A stretch of 19,878 nucleotides of DNA, taken from assembly GCA_036732755.1 (NCBI GenBank), contig DAINBU010000096.1, positions 1 to 19,878 on the forward strand, written 5' to 3'. The DNA comes from DASRRB01 sp036732755 (GTDB lineage Bacteria > Planctomycetota > B15-G4 > SIAN01). The stretch's first letter is position 1. Each line of letters opens with the position of its first letter. The position numbers and the translations under genes are program-made. Below, piece by piece: positions 6,287 through 14,372 of the stretch. The notes under the pieces were generated by a model. It was not told where the DNA came from. It worked only from the letters and a program-made list of their open reading frames with translations, and ran no database searches.

Positions 6287-9200
6287 GTCCTCCGCCCCCG
6301 CGCCGGCCGCGCGCGCTCTCCCGATCGATCCGGCGGTCGCCGTCGCCCTCCTCTTCTTCGCGTCGGGCGGCGCCGCGCTCCTGCTCGAGACGGCGGCGGT
6401 GCGCGCCTTCGTCGACCTGTTCGGCTCGACGGCCGCCTCGCTCGGCGCGATCGGCGGCGCCTTCCTCGCCAGCCTCGCGCTCGGCGCCGTCGCGCTCGGC
6501 CCGCTCGCCGACCGGACGCGCCGGCCGTTGCGGCTCTACGCCATCCTCGAGGCGATCGCGTGCGCGGGCGGGCTGCTCGCGCTGTTCGCGCTGGCGCGGC
6601 TCGACGCGCTCGCCGACCCCTTCGCGCGCGCCGAGATGAAGGGCGACGCGCGGCCGCTGCTGCGCCTGCTGGTCGGCTTCGCGGTGCTGGTCGTCCCGGT
6701 CGGGGCGCTCGGCGGCACTCTGCCGGTGCTTGCTCGAGTGCGGCGCGGGCTGGTCGGACGGGCGGCGGCGGCGGGCGTGCTGCAGGCCGCGAACGCGCTC
6801 GGCGGTGCGTTCGGGGCGTTCCTCGCCGGCGCCTGGCTCCTCGAGTCGCTCGGCACGACCGGGACGTGGCGCGTCGCGGCGCTGCTGAACGGCCTCGTCG
6901 CGCTGGTCGCGGCGCTGCTGGCGCGGTCGGCGGACGCGGCCGCGCCGCCGGCGTCGGCGCGGGCACCGGCTCCGTCTTCGAACGACGCTGCCGACGGACT
7001 CCCGCCGCTGCGCGCCTGGGCGCTGGTCGCCGCGTCGGCCTGCACCGGCTTCGCGCTGCTCGCGAGCGAGGTGCTGCTCTTCCGGGGGCTCGCGCAGCTG
7101 ATCCGCGGCGGCCACGACAGCCTCGGCGCCGTGCTCGCCGCCTTCCTGCTCGGCGGCGCGCTCGGGTCGGAGGCGGGCGTCCTGCTCGCGCGCCGACGGA
7201 AACACGCGCGGGACGGTCTCCTGATCGGGCTGCTGCTCGCGACGTTGACGCCGGTCGCCGCGCTCGTCTGGCTGCGCGCGGGCGCGCTCGCCGACGACAC
7301 GTCGTTCCTCCACTTCGGCGTGAGCGCGCTGAGCTGGGAGGGTCGGCTCGCCGCCGAATTCCTCGGTGCGCTGCTGGTCGCCGGCCCGGTCGCCTTCGCG
7401 CTCGCGCTCCCGTTCCCCGCGGCGTGCGAGCTCTTCCCCGGCGACGAGCGCCGCTTCGGCCGCGCCGTCGCGTGGCTCTCGTGCGCGTGGACGGCGGGCG
7501 CCGCGGCGGCCGGCCTCGTCACGCCGGCGCTGCTGCTGCCGGCGCTCAAGATGCGCGACGCGCTGCTCGTCTGCGCGGCGCTGCCGGTGCTCGCGCTCGT
7601 GCTGCTCGACGCCGGCGGCCGCGCCCGCCTGGTCGCGCGGCGCATCCCCCTCGTCCTCGCGGCGGTGGGGCTGCTCGCCGCTCTGCTGCTCACGCCGCTG
7701 CAGGGCCAGACGGTGCTCGACGGCCCGCTCCTCTTCTACGGCCGCGTGGCCGGCGCCACCGGCGCGCAGCTGCGTGCCTACAACGAGGACGCGCTCGCCA
7801 ACGTGGCGGTGCTGCAGCGGCCGGACGGCATGAAGCTGCTCGCCGTCAACGACCAGATGGCGCTCGGCGGGAGCGGCGCGACGCGCGTCGAGACGATGCA
7901 GGCGGTGGTGCCGGCGCTGCTCCACCCCGCGCCGAAGAAGGCGCTGCTGCTCGGCGTCGGGGCGGGCATCACGGCCGCGGGGCTGCGCGACCTCGGCGTC
8001 GAGGAGATCGACGCCGTCGAGCTCCTGCCGCTGGTCCGCTCGGCGCTGCCGTGGTTCGAGCCGGAGAACGGCGGGATCGTCGACGATCCGCGGGTCCATC
8101 TGCACACGGCCGACGCGCGCGCCTTCGTGCGCGCCGCCGCGCCCGAGAGCTACGACCTGATCGTCGGCGACCTCTACTTCCCGTGGGAGCCGGAGACGGG
8201 GCTCCTCTACACGCGCGAGCACTTCGAGCGGGTGCGCCGCCTGCTCAAGCCGGGCGGGATCTTCTGCCAGTGGCTGCCGGGCCACCAGCTCGACTGGCCC
8301 GAGATCGGGACGGTCGGCCGCACCTTCTGCGACGTCTTCCTCGGCACGACGGTCTGGCTGGCGCGCCCCGACTTCGCCTTCCCGATCCTCGCGCTCGTCG
8401 CGAGCAGCGACCGCCTCGAGATCGACGTCCCCAAGCTCACGCAGCGCCTCGCCGACCCGCGGCGCAAGCCGCTGCTCGAGAAGCTCGGCGTCGCCGACCC
8501 GATGAGCTTCCTCTCCCTCTACGTCGGGGACGAGTGGTTCTTCCGCGACCACTTCGACGGGACGGAGATCAACACCTCCGACCAGGCGCACGTCGAGTTC
8601 CGCGCGGCGCGCCGCTTCGTCTCCGACGCGGTGATCGCGCTCTCCAACCGGCGCCGCCTCTACGAGGCGCACGAGGACGTGGTCGGCCGCATGACGCGCA
8701 ACACGCTCGACGCCAAGGAGCGCGCCCGCTTGCAGCGCGAGCTCGACCTCGCCGCCAAGCACGCCTGGCTCCTGTTCGACGCGCGGACCCACCTGCTCTA
8801 CGCGCAGGCCAACCGCTCGCTGCCGCCGTCGGAGCGCAAGGACGACCCGATCGGGCTCGAGGCGAAGGCGTTCCAGGCGCTCGGCGCGGCGCTCGCCGCG
8901 AAACCCGACCACGCGCCGACGCTCGAGCTGATCGCGTCGCTCTTCCGCCAGCAGCTCGAGGCGCACGAGTACGTCCCGGTGATCGAGGGGGTGAGCGCGC
9001 TCGAGGAGGTGCCGGCGATCGGCGTCCGGCCGCGCCTGCGCAACCTGCGCGGCATCGCCTTCCTGATGGCGGCGTGCGACGACGACCCGGCGGTCGCGAA
9101 GCTCTTCAAGAACCCGCCGCTCGACTTCGCGATCAAGGACTTCCGCAAGGCGTCCGACCTCGACCCGCAGCTCGTCGAGGCGCAGGTCCACCTCGGCATC

Positions 9201-9452
9201 GCACTCTTCCTGCACGGCGGCGCCGTGAGCCCCGCGCGCGCGGACTGGGACGAGGCGCGCGCCGTCCTCTACGCCGCGCGCGACAAGATCAGCGCACCCG
9301 GTACGACCGAGGGCCACGCGCTCCCGTTCGAGGCCGAGGCGATCCTCGACTGGCTCACGGGGAATCCAGAGCGTGCGGTCGCGCGCCTCGCCCGCGGGCC
9401 GAGAACTCCGTGGGGTAAGCGCATCCATGCCGTGATGGGGTCGCGCCCGTAG
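6279..9452 (+). CDS. Membrane-fused spermidine-synthase-like protein with TPR-like tail
   Basis: This 1057-aa protein has three parts. Residues 20-215 and 245-473 are two related membrane halves of about six to seven segments each; SLGAIGGAFLASLALGAVAL (54-73) parallels SLGAVLAAFLLGGALGSEAG (281-300), suggesting internal duplication. Residues about 485-710 form a spermidine-synthase/methyltransferase fold. The SAM-type motif is LLLGVGAGITAAGL (556-569), with DAVEL (578-582), DARAF (612-616) and DLIVGDLYFPWEPETG (626-641). The canonical polyamine-enzyme segment following D-L-I-V is DxxDP; here it reads GDLYFPWE, so aminopropyl transfer is doubtful. Residues about 860-1050 are helical and TPR-like. 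Such fused MFS/spermidine-synthase proteins are common in planctomycetes and relatives, but their substrates are mostly unknown. The ATG at 6279 overlaps the previous gene by 8 bp. The gene ends 20 bp from a convergent gene. Confidence 0.93.
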   Translation: MNESSAPAPAARALPIDPAVAVALLFFASGGAALLLETAAVRAFVDLFGSTAASLGAIGGAFLASLALGAVALGPLADRTRRPLRLYAILEAIACAGGLLALFALARLDALADPFARAEMKGDARPLLRLLVGFAVLVVPVGALGGTLPVLARVRRGLVGRAAAAGVLQAANALGGAFGAFLAGAWLLESLGTTGTWRVAALLNGLVALVAALLARSADAAAPPASARAPAPSSNDAADGLPPLRAWALVAASACTGFALLASEVLLFRGLAQLIRGGHDSLGAVLAAFLLGGALGSEAGVLLARRRKHARDGLLIGLLLATLTPVAALVWLRAGALADDTSFLHFGVSALSWEGRLAAEFLGALLVAGPVAFALALPFPAACELFPGDERRFGRAVAWLSCAWTAGAAAAGLVTPALLLPALKMRDALLVCAALPVLALVLLDAGGRARLVARRIPLVLAAVGLLAALLLTPLQGQTVLDGPLLFYGRVAGATGAQLRAYNEDALANVAVLQRPDGMKLLAVNDQMALGGSGATRVETMQAVVPALLHPAPKKALLLGVGAGITAAGLRDLGVEEIDAVELLPLVRSALPWFEPENGGIVDDPRVHLHTADARAFVRAAAPESYDLIVGDLYFPWEPETGLLYTREHFERVRRLLKPGGIFCQWLPGHQLDWPEIGTVGRTFCDVFLGTTVWLARPDFAFPILALVASSDRLEIDVPKLTQRLADPRRKPLLEKLGVADPMSFLSLYVGDEWFFRDHFDGTEINTSDQAHVEFRAARRFVSDAVIALSNRRRLYEAHEDVVGRMTRNTLDAKERARLQRELDLAAKHAWLLFDARTHLLYAQANRSLPPSERKDDPIGLEAKAFQALGAALAAKPDHAPTLELIASLFRQQLEAHEYVPVIEGVSALEEVPAIGVRPRLRNLRGIAFLMAACDDDPAVAKLFKNPPLDFAIKDFRKASDLDPQLVEAQVHLGIALFLHGGAVSPARADWDEARAVLYAARDKISAPGTTEGHALPFEAEAILDWLTGNPERAVARLARGPRTPWGKRIHAVMGSRP

Positions 9453-9472
9453 TCCGCGTCCGTCGCACAGTG

Positions 9473-11467
9473 TCAGCGTGCGAAGATCGGGCTCGACCAG
9501 GCGGCGTGGCCGTCCGACTGCAGCACGCGCAGGTAGACCGCGTCGCCGGCGGCGGGCGCGGGATCGCTCCAGTCGAGCGCCGCCTGCAGCGAGCCGTCGC
9601 CCTCCCGGGCCGCGACGATCGCGCCGTTCTTCACGAGCTCGAGGCGGGAGAGCGGCGCGGTGCCGACGGCGAAGGCGGAGTAGGGCGGCGCCTCGGACTT
9701 CCCGCCCTGCTCCCCCTTTTCGCCCGCGGTGAACTCGCCGCCCATGCGCGTCGCGCCGCGCCGGAACCAGAGGACGATGCGCGGGCCGCTGGTCGCCCAG
9801 CAGAGGCGGCGCTTGAGCGCGTCGTAGATCGCGGCGCGCGTGTCGTCCTCGGCGACGATCGCCGCGAGGCCGCCGCACGGGCCGTCGAAGTGGACGAGCC
9901 CGGGATGGCCGTTGTGCGAGTCGCCCGATCCGACGAAGCCGAGCCGGTAGCCGCGCGCCAGCGCGTCGCGCACGTAGTGGCCCTTGCGGGCGCCCTCGAT
10001 CCGGCGCGGCGCGTCGGGCGCCTCGCTCGTGCCGTGCACGCTGGTGATCTCGACCACCGGCTCGAACTCGGGGTCGGGCGCGATCGACCAGTCGATCGGG
10101 ACCGGCTCGCCCGCGGGGTGGTGGGGGAAGGTGAGCGCGCGCGCCTTCGTCGCGCGCAGCGCCGCCCACAGTCCCTGCGGCGAGTCGGTCGCCGCGTCGA
10201 CGCTCGAGATCACCTCGCGCTTCGCGTCGTCGGCGGCGTCGGCGCCGAAGTAGAGGACGTGGCGGTGGCCGTAGAGCCAGCTCGTCCATTCGAAGCCGAG
10301 CAGCGTCGTGAAGCGGCCCGGCTCGTTCGCCGCCGCCGCCGCCTTGCGGATGCGCTGCCAGAGCTCGGGCGACGTGTCGAGCTTGCGGATGCCCCAGTGG
10401 TCGTGGTCGGTCAGCACCGCGACGTCGAGCGCCGCGACGTGGCGCGCGTAGTCGTAGTAGTCCTCGGGCGTGCCGGTCCCGTCGGAGAGGCAGCTGTGGC
10501 CGTGCAGGTCGGCCCAGAGGACGCGGCGCGGCGCGCCGTTCACGACGAGCGGGTTGCTCGCGCGCGGCTCGAACTTCGGCGCGGCCGGGGTGCTGCCGTG
10601 CGCCGCGGCCACGATGCGGTGCACGCCCTCGCCGGTCGCCTTCGCGCGCACGCGCTTGCGACCGCGGTCGGCCGCCGCGAACGCGACCGTCGCGGGCAGC
10701 TCGAGCCCGTCGCCCGTGAGCGCCACCTCGCCCGTGAAGTCGGTCGCGGCGTTGACGTTGCCGTCGAGGAAGGCGAGCGCGACCTCGAACTCCGCGCCGG
10801 CCGCCACCTCGGAAGGGACGTGCACGACGAGGTCGCGCGCCGGTCCGGGCAGGATGGCGAAGCGCGGCTCGTCGCGCACCAGCGCGCGCGTCCCGTTGCC
10901 GTCGCCGTCGACCCAGAGGAAGAAGGACTCTTCCGCCTCGGCGTAGGCGTCGACGCGCGCGGCGCCGAACGGCGGCGCCGTGCGCTGCACGCCGTAGGTG
11001 ATCTTCACCTTCGCGCCGGCCGGCAGCGGCGCGCCGCCGACCACGATCTGCAGGCACTGCGGGCCGACCGTCGAACAGCGCAGCGCGACGCCGCTCTCCG
11101 CCGTCTCGACGCGCGTGTTCTCGGAGCCGCCGTTGGTCGCGTCGCGGACCTGCGGCGTCTCCCAGAACCAGAAGGGCGAGACCTGGAAGTAGAGCGCGCC
11201 GCCCTCCGCGACGCCGAGCGGGCCGGCCGTGTACTCGAGGACGTAGGTGCCCTGCGTACCGGCGACCGCGGGCGGGTCGGGCTGTGCGACCAGCACGATC
11301 GTCCCGCCGCCGTCGGCGGGATCGGGCCGGAGACACTTGTCCTCGACCATCTGCCGATGGACGTCGACGCGCGCGCCGTCCTGGAAGCTGCGCTCCGTCT
11401 GCTGCGTGCGGCCGCGCGGCAGCGCGAGCAGCAGGACGACCAGCGCGAGCAGGGCGACGCGCCGCAT
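9473..11467 (-). CDS. Secreted PHP-type metallohydrolase, DUF3604/CehA-McbA-like
   Basis: This 664-aa protein starts with a signal peptide (MRRVALLALVVLLLALPRGR, 1-20) and is likely periplasmic or exported. Residues about 30-310 are beta-rich accessory domains. From 315 the PHP-like metal site appears: WADLHGHSCLSDGTGTPEDY (318-337) with H322 and H324, VLTDHDHWG (351-359), FEWTSW (392-397), FPHHPAGEP (447-455), VHGTSE (477-482) and GSGDSHNGHPG (513-523). Several His/Asp residues should bind two or three metals. The family hydrolyses phosphoesters or similar esters (for example CehA, a carbaryl hydrolase), but the substrate here is unknown. The gene begins 2 bp after the aldehyde dehydrogenase stop, so the two are cotranscribed. 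The ATG at 11467 is fixed by the signal peptide. It converges with the upstream plus-strand gene, with 20 bp between stops. Confidence 0.9.
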   Translation of the reverse strand: MRRVALLALVVLLLALPRGRTQQTERSFQDGARVDVHRQMVEDKCLRPDPADGGGTIVLVAQPDPPAVAGTQGTYVLEYTAGPLGVAEGGALYFQVSPFWFWETPQVRDATNGGSENTRVETAESGVALRCSTVGPQCLQIVVGGAPLPAGAKVKITYGVQRTAPPFGAARVDAYAEAEESFFLWVDGDGNGTRALVRDEPRFAILPGPARDLVVHVPSEVAAGAEFEVALAFLDGNVNAATDFTGEVALTGDGLELPATVAFAAADRGRKRVRAKATGEGVHRIVAAAHGSTPAAPKFEPRASNPLVVNGAPRRVLWADLHGHSCLSDGTGTPEDYYDYARHVAALDVAVLTDHDHWGIRKLDTSPELWQRIRKAAAAANEPGRFTTLLGFEWTSWLYGHRHVLYFGADAADDAKREVISSVDAATDSPQGLWAALRATKARALTFPHHPAGEPVPIDWSIAPDPEFEPVVEITSVHGTSEAPDAPRRIEGARKGHYVRDALARGYRLGFVGSGDSHNGHPGLVHFDGPCGGLAAIVAEDDTRAAIYDALKRRLCWATSGPRIVLWFRRGATRMGGEFTAGEKGEQGGKSEAPPYSAFAVGTAPLSRLELVKNGAIVAAREGDGSLQAALDWSDPAPAAGDAVYLRVLQSDGHAAWSSPIFAR

Positions 11468-11469
11468 GC

Positions 11470-12918
11470 TCAGCCGCGCCGGATGACGATGGTCTTCAGC
11501 TCCGTCATCTCCTCGCACGCGTAGCGCGGCCCTTCGCGGCCCATCCCGCTCTCCTTCATGCCGCCGTAGGGCATCTGGTCGACGCGGAAGGTCGGGATGT
11601 CGTTGATCATGATCCCGCCCGCCTCGATCCGCTCGGCCGCGCGCAGCGCCTTCTCGAGGTCGCGCGTGAAGACGGCGGCCTGCAGGCCGTAGGGGGTGCG
11701 GTTCGCCGCAGCGATCGCGGCGTCGAACGAATCGACCTCGGCGACGCCGACCACGGGGCCGAAGATTTCGTCCTCCGCGAGCTTCATCCTGGGCTGCAGT
11801 CCGGCGACGACGGTCGGCGCGTAGGTCGCGCGCCCGCTGCGCGTCCCGCCGGCGGCGAGCGTCGCCCCTTTTTCCTGCGCGTCGCCCACGGTCGCGCCGA
11901 CGCGCTCGACGTCGTGCACGCGGATCAGGCTCGTCACCTCGGCGGCCTCGTCGAGCGGGTGGCCGACCTTCAGCGCCTTTGCGCGCGCCGCGAGCGCGTC
12001 GACGAGGTCGCCGTAGCCGCCGCGCCGCTCGCCCTTCGCGACGTAAATGCGTTGAAGGTGGATGCAGACCTGGCCCGAGTGGGAGAAGCCGCCGACCACG
12101 AGGCGGTCGAGCGACTCGCTCCAGTCGAAGCCGGCGTCGACCACGACCGCGGCGTTGCCGCCGAGCTCGAGCGTGACGGGCTTCAGTCCCGCCACGGCAC
12201 GGATGTGCCGGCCCACCGTCCGCGAGCCGGTGAAGGAGACCATCGCGACGTCGCGGTGGGTGACGAGCGCCTCGCCCGCGACCTCGCCGAGCCCCGGGAC
12301 GACGTTGACGCTCCCGTCCGGGGCGCCCGCCTCGGCGAGCGCCTGCGCCAGGAGGTAGGCCGAGCAGGGCGTCTCCTCCGCCGGCTTCACGACGACCGTG
12401 TTCCCCGACGCGAGCGCCGGCCCGACCTTGTGGGCGACGAGGTTGAGCGGGAAGTTGAAGGGCGTGATGCAGCCGATGACGCCGCGCGGCACGCGCAGCG
12501 TGAAGCCGGTGCGTCCCTTTCCGGCCGGATGGGCGTCGATCGACAGCATCTCGCCGTGGATGCGTTTCGCCTCCTCGGCGCTGAACTGCAGCGTCTGGAG
12601 CGTCCGGTCGACCTCGGCGCGCGCCTCGCGCAGCGGCTTGCCGCTCTCGAGCGCGATCGTCTCGGCGAAGAGGGCGTGGCTCGCCGCGACCTTCGCCGCC
12701 GCGTCCATGAGGAGGCGGTAGCGCTCGTAGGCGGGGAGCGCGGCCATCTTCGTGCGCGCCGCGGCCGCCGCCGCGACCGCCGCCGCCACCTCGTCGGCGT
12801 CGGCCTGCGGCACCTCGACGAACTCCTTGCCGTCGTAGGGGGTCGCGACCGCGACGTGCTGCTTCGCCGGCCGCCACTGGCCGCCGATCCACAGCTCGAA
12901 GCGACTCGGTCGTTGCAT
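11470..12918 (-). CDS. NAD(P)-dependent aldehyde dehydrogenase, lactaldehyde/phosphonoacetaldehyde-like
   Basis: This 482-aa soluble enzyme oxidises an aldehyde to a carboxylate. Family motifs are intact: PFNFPLNLVAHKVGPALASG (153-172) with N155, VVVKPAEETP (175-184) with the cofactor-contacting K178, FTGSRTVGRHI (229-239), the general base E251 in ELGGNAAVVV, the catalytic C285 in GQVCIHLQRIYV, and EIFGPV (384-389). The segment around the cysteine recalls lactaldehyde and phosphonoacetaldehyde dehydrogenases; the substrate is inferred only loosely. The ATG at 12918 gives the normal family length and no ribosome binding site is clear. The gene is divergent from an aminotransferase with 45 bp between the start codons, which suggests a shared regulatory region. 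CATAAT lies on the minus strand at 12961-12966 and could be a -10, inside the aminotransferase start. The downstream hydrolase follows after 2 bp. Confidence 0.95.
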   Translation of the reverse strand: MQRPSRFELWIGGQWRPAKQHVAVATPYDGKEFVEVPQADADEVAAAVAAAAAARTKMAALPAYERYRLLMDAAAKVAASHALFAETIALESGKPLREARAEVDRTLQTLQFSAEEAKRIHGEMLSIDAHPAGKGRTGFTLRVPRGVIGCITPFNFPLNLVAHKVGPALASGNTVVVKPAEETPCSAYLLAQALAEAGAPDGSVNVVPGLGEVAGEALVTHRDVAMVSFTGSRTVGRHIRAVAGLKPVTLELGGNAAVVVDAGFDWSESLDRLVVGGFSHSGQVCIHLQRIYVAKGERRGGYGDLVDALAARAKALKVGHPLDEAAEVTSLIRVHDVERVGATVGDAQEKGATLAAGGTRSGRATYAPTVVAGLQPRMKLAEDEIFGPVVGVAEVDSFDAAIAAANRTPYGLQAAVFTRDLEKALRAAERIEAGGIMINDIPTFRVDQMPYGGMKESGMGREGPRYACEEMTELKTIVIRRG

Positions 12919-12963
12919 GCGCGGGCGTCCGGAGGTGGGGGGCGGCGTCGCGACGCGGCGATT

Positions 12964-14325
12964 ATGCTCTCCCGCCCTTCGGAACCGCGGGAGCTGCGCC
13001 GGATGCTCGAATCGACCGTCGACCTGCGATCGCCGCGCGGCGCGCTGCGCGACGTGCCGTACATGGGCGTGATCTTCGTGGTCGCGGAGGCGATGAAGCT
13101 CGGCTTCCGGAACGGCGACCCCGACTGGTGCAACCTCGGGCAGGGACAGCCCGAGGTCGGCCCGATGGCGGGCGCGCCCAAGCGCATCTCCTCCGTCGCG
13201 ATCGCGCCCGAGGACCACGCCTACGGTCCGCTCGGAGGCACGTCCGAGCTGCGCGAGTCGGTCGCGCGCCACTACAACCGTCTCTACCGCAACGCCGGCG
13301 CTCGGAATGGCCCCCGCAACGGAAAGTCGCGCAAGCCGTTCAGCGCCGACAACGTCGCGGTCGCGCAGGGCGGGCGGCTGGCGCTGTCGCGCGCCGTCGC
13401 GGCGCTCGGCGCGGTGAACGTCGGCTACCAGCTGCCCGACTACACGGCGTACGAGGACATGCTCGCGCTGCATCTGGGGCGCGTGAACCCGATCCCGCTG
13501 CGCACGCGCGAGGCGGACGGCTTCCGCGTGACGCCGCAGCTCTTCGAGCGGACGGTCGACGACCACGGGATCGGCGCGTTCCTGCTCAGCAACCCGTGCA
13601 ACCCGACCGGACAGGTGGTGGCGGGCGCCGAGCTCGCCGCGCTGGTGAAGGTGGCGCGCGCGCGGCGGGTGACGCTGCTGCTCGACGAGTTCTACAGCCA
13701 CTTCATCTACACGCCCGACGGCAAGCCGGGGCGCGGACCGGTGAGCGCCGCCGAGTTCATCGACGATCCGGAGAGCGATCCGGTCGTGCTCGTCGACGGG
13801 CTCACCAAGAGCTTCCGCTACCCGGGCTGGCGCGTCGGCTGGTGCGTCGGCCCGAGCGCGATGGTCGACACGATCGCGCGCGTCGCGAGCGCGCTCGACG
13901 GCGGGCCGTCGCGCATCGCGCAGCGCGCCGCGCTCGCGGCGCTCGAGCCCAAGCAGGCCGACCAGGAGACGACGGCGCTGCGCGAGGTCTTCGTCAAGAA
14001 GCGCAACTTCATGCTGAAGCGGCTGAAGCAGCTCGGCGTCGTCTTCAAGAACGAGCCGCTCGGGACCTTCTACTGCTGGGGTTCGCTCGCGAAGCTGAAG
14101 CCGCCGTTCGACGACGCGATGACCTTCTTCCGCCGCGCGCTCGAACGGAAGGTGATCACGGTGCCGGGCGAGTTCTTCGACGTGAACCCCGGCAAGCGGC
14201 GCCGCGCGCCGTCGCCCTACCGCCAGTGGATGCGCTTCAGTTTCGGGCCGCCGATGGAGAACGTCGTCCTCGGCCTCGATCGTCTCGAAGCGATGCTGCG
14301 CGGGAAACCGGCGCGCCGGCGCTGA
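12964..14325 (+). CDS. PLP-dependent aminotransferase, class I/II
   Basis: This 453-aa fold-type I PLP enzyme would transfer an amino group between an amino acid and a 2-oxo acid. Motifs are in order: HAYGPLGGTSELRESV (85-100), SNPCNPTGQ (209-217), LLLDEFYSH (238-246) with the PLP-contacting D241, the Schiff-base K282 in DGLTKSFRYPGWRVGW, and R424 in MRFSFGPP as the likely carboxylate contact. The substrate cannot be told. The start is uncertain: ATG at 12964 is 45 bp from the divergent gene, but ATG at 13003 has GGGAG about 9 nt upstream, which would remove 13 residues without harming the fold. A C-terminal Lys/Arg tail (KPARRR) is present. The lipoprotein gene follows after 47 bp on the same strand. 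A hairpin overlaps the first codons. Confidence 0.93.
   Translation: MLSRPSEPRELRRMLESTVDLRSPRGALRDVPYMGVIFVVAEAMKLGFRNGDPDWCNLGQGQPEVGPMAGAPKRISSVAIAPEDHAYGPLGGTSELRESVARHYNRLYRNAGARNGPRNGKSRKPFSADNVAVAQGGRLALSRAVAALGAVNVGYQLPDYTAYEDMLALHLGRVNPIPLRTREADGFRVTPQLFERTVDDHGIGAFLLSNPCNPTGQVVAGAELAALVKVARARRVTLLLDEFYSHFIYTPDGKPGRGPVSAAEFIDDPESDPVVLVDGLTKSFRYPGWRVGWCVGPSAMVDTIARVASALDGGPSRIAQRAALAALEPKQADQETTALREVFVKKRNFMLKRLKQLGVVFKNEPLGTFYCWGSLAKLKPPFDDAMTFFRRALERKVITVPGEFFDVNPGKRRRAPSPYRQWMRFSFGPPMENVVLGLDRLEAMLRGKPARRR
12969..12993 (+). promoter_or_regulatory. Hairpin at the 5' end of the aminotransferase gene
   Basis: CTCCCGC (12969-12975) and GCGGGAG (12987-12993) are perfect inverted repeats around an 11-nt loop containing TTCGGAA. 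The right arm holds GGGAG, which is the Shine-Dalgarno-like sequence for the alternative ATG at 13003. If that start is real, the hairpin could hide its ribosome binding site. In GC-rich DNA such a stem can also arise by chance. Confidence 0.3.
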
Positions 14326-14372
14326 CGCAACGCGACCCACCCTCGATCCCCCAGAATCGGAGCGTCCATCCG

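Noticed and set aside
9453..9472. Bidirectional terminator between convergent genes
   Set aside because: The 20-bp gap has no stem or T-run, so a factor-independent terminator is not supported. The 19-bp gap at 16215-16233 likewise has only a short GCCGCGGC palindrome.
6246..11336. Minus-strand open frame of about 1700 codons opposite the spermidine-synthase-like gene and in another frame of the hydrolase gene
   Set aside because: Its Arg/Glu/Ala-rich composition is typical of the antisense of a GC-rich gene, it has no family motifs, and it runs through two well-supported genes.
9470..11524. Plus-strand frame of 684 codons opposite the PHP-type hydrolase
   Set aside because: Antisense shadow with Arg/Ala/Glu-rich low-information sequence; the minus-strand gene has a signal peptide and a full metal site.
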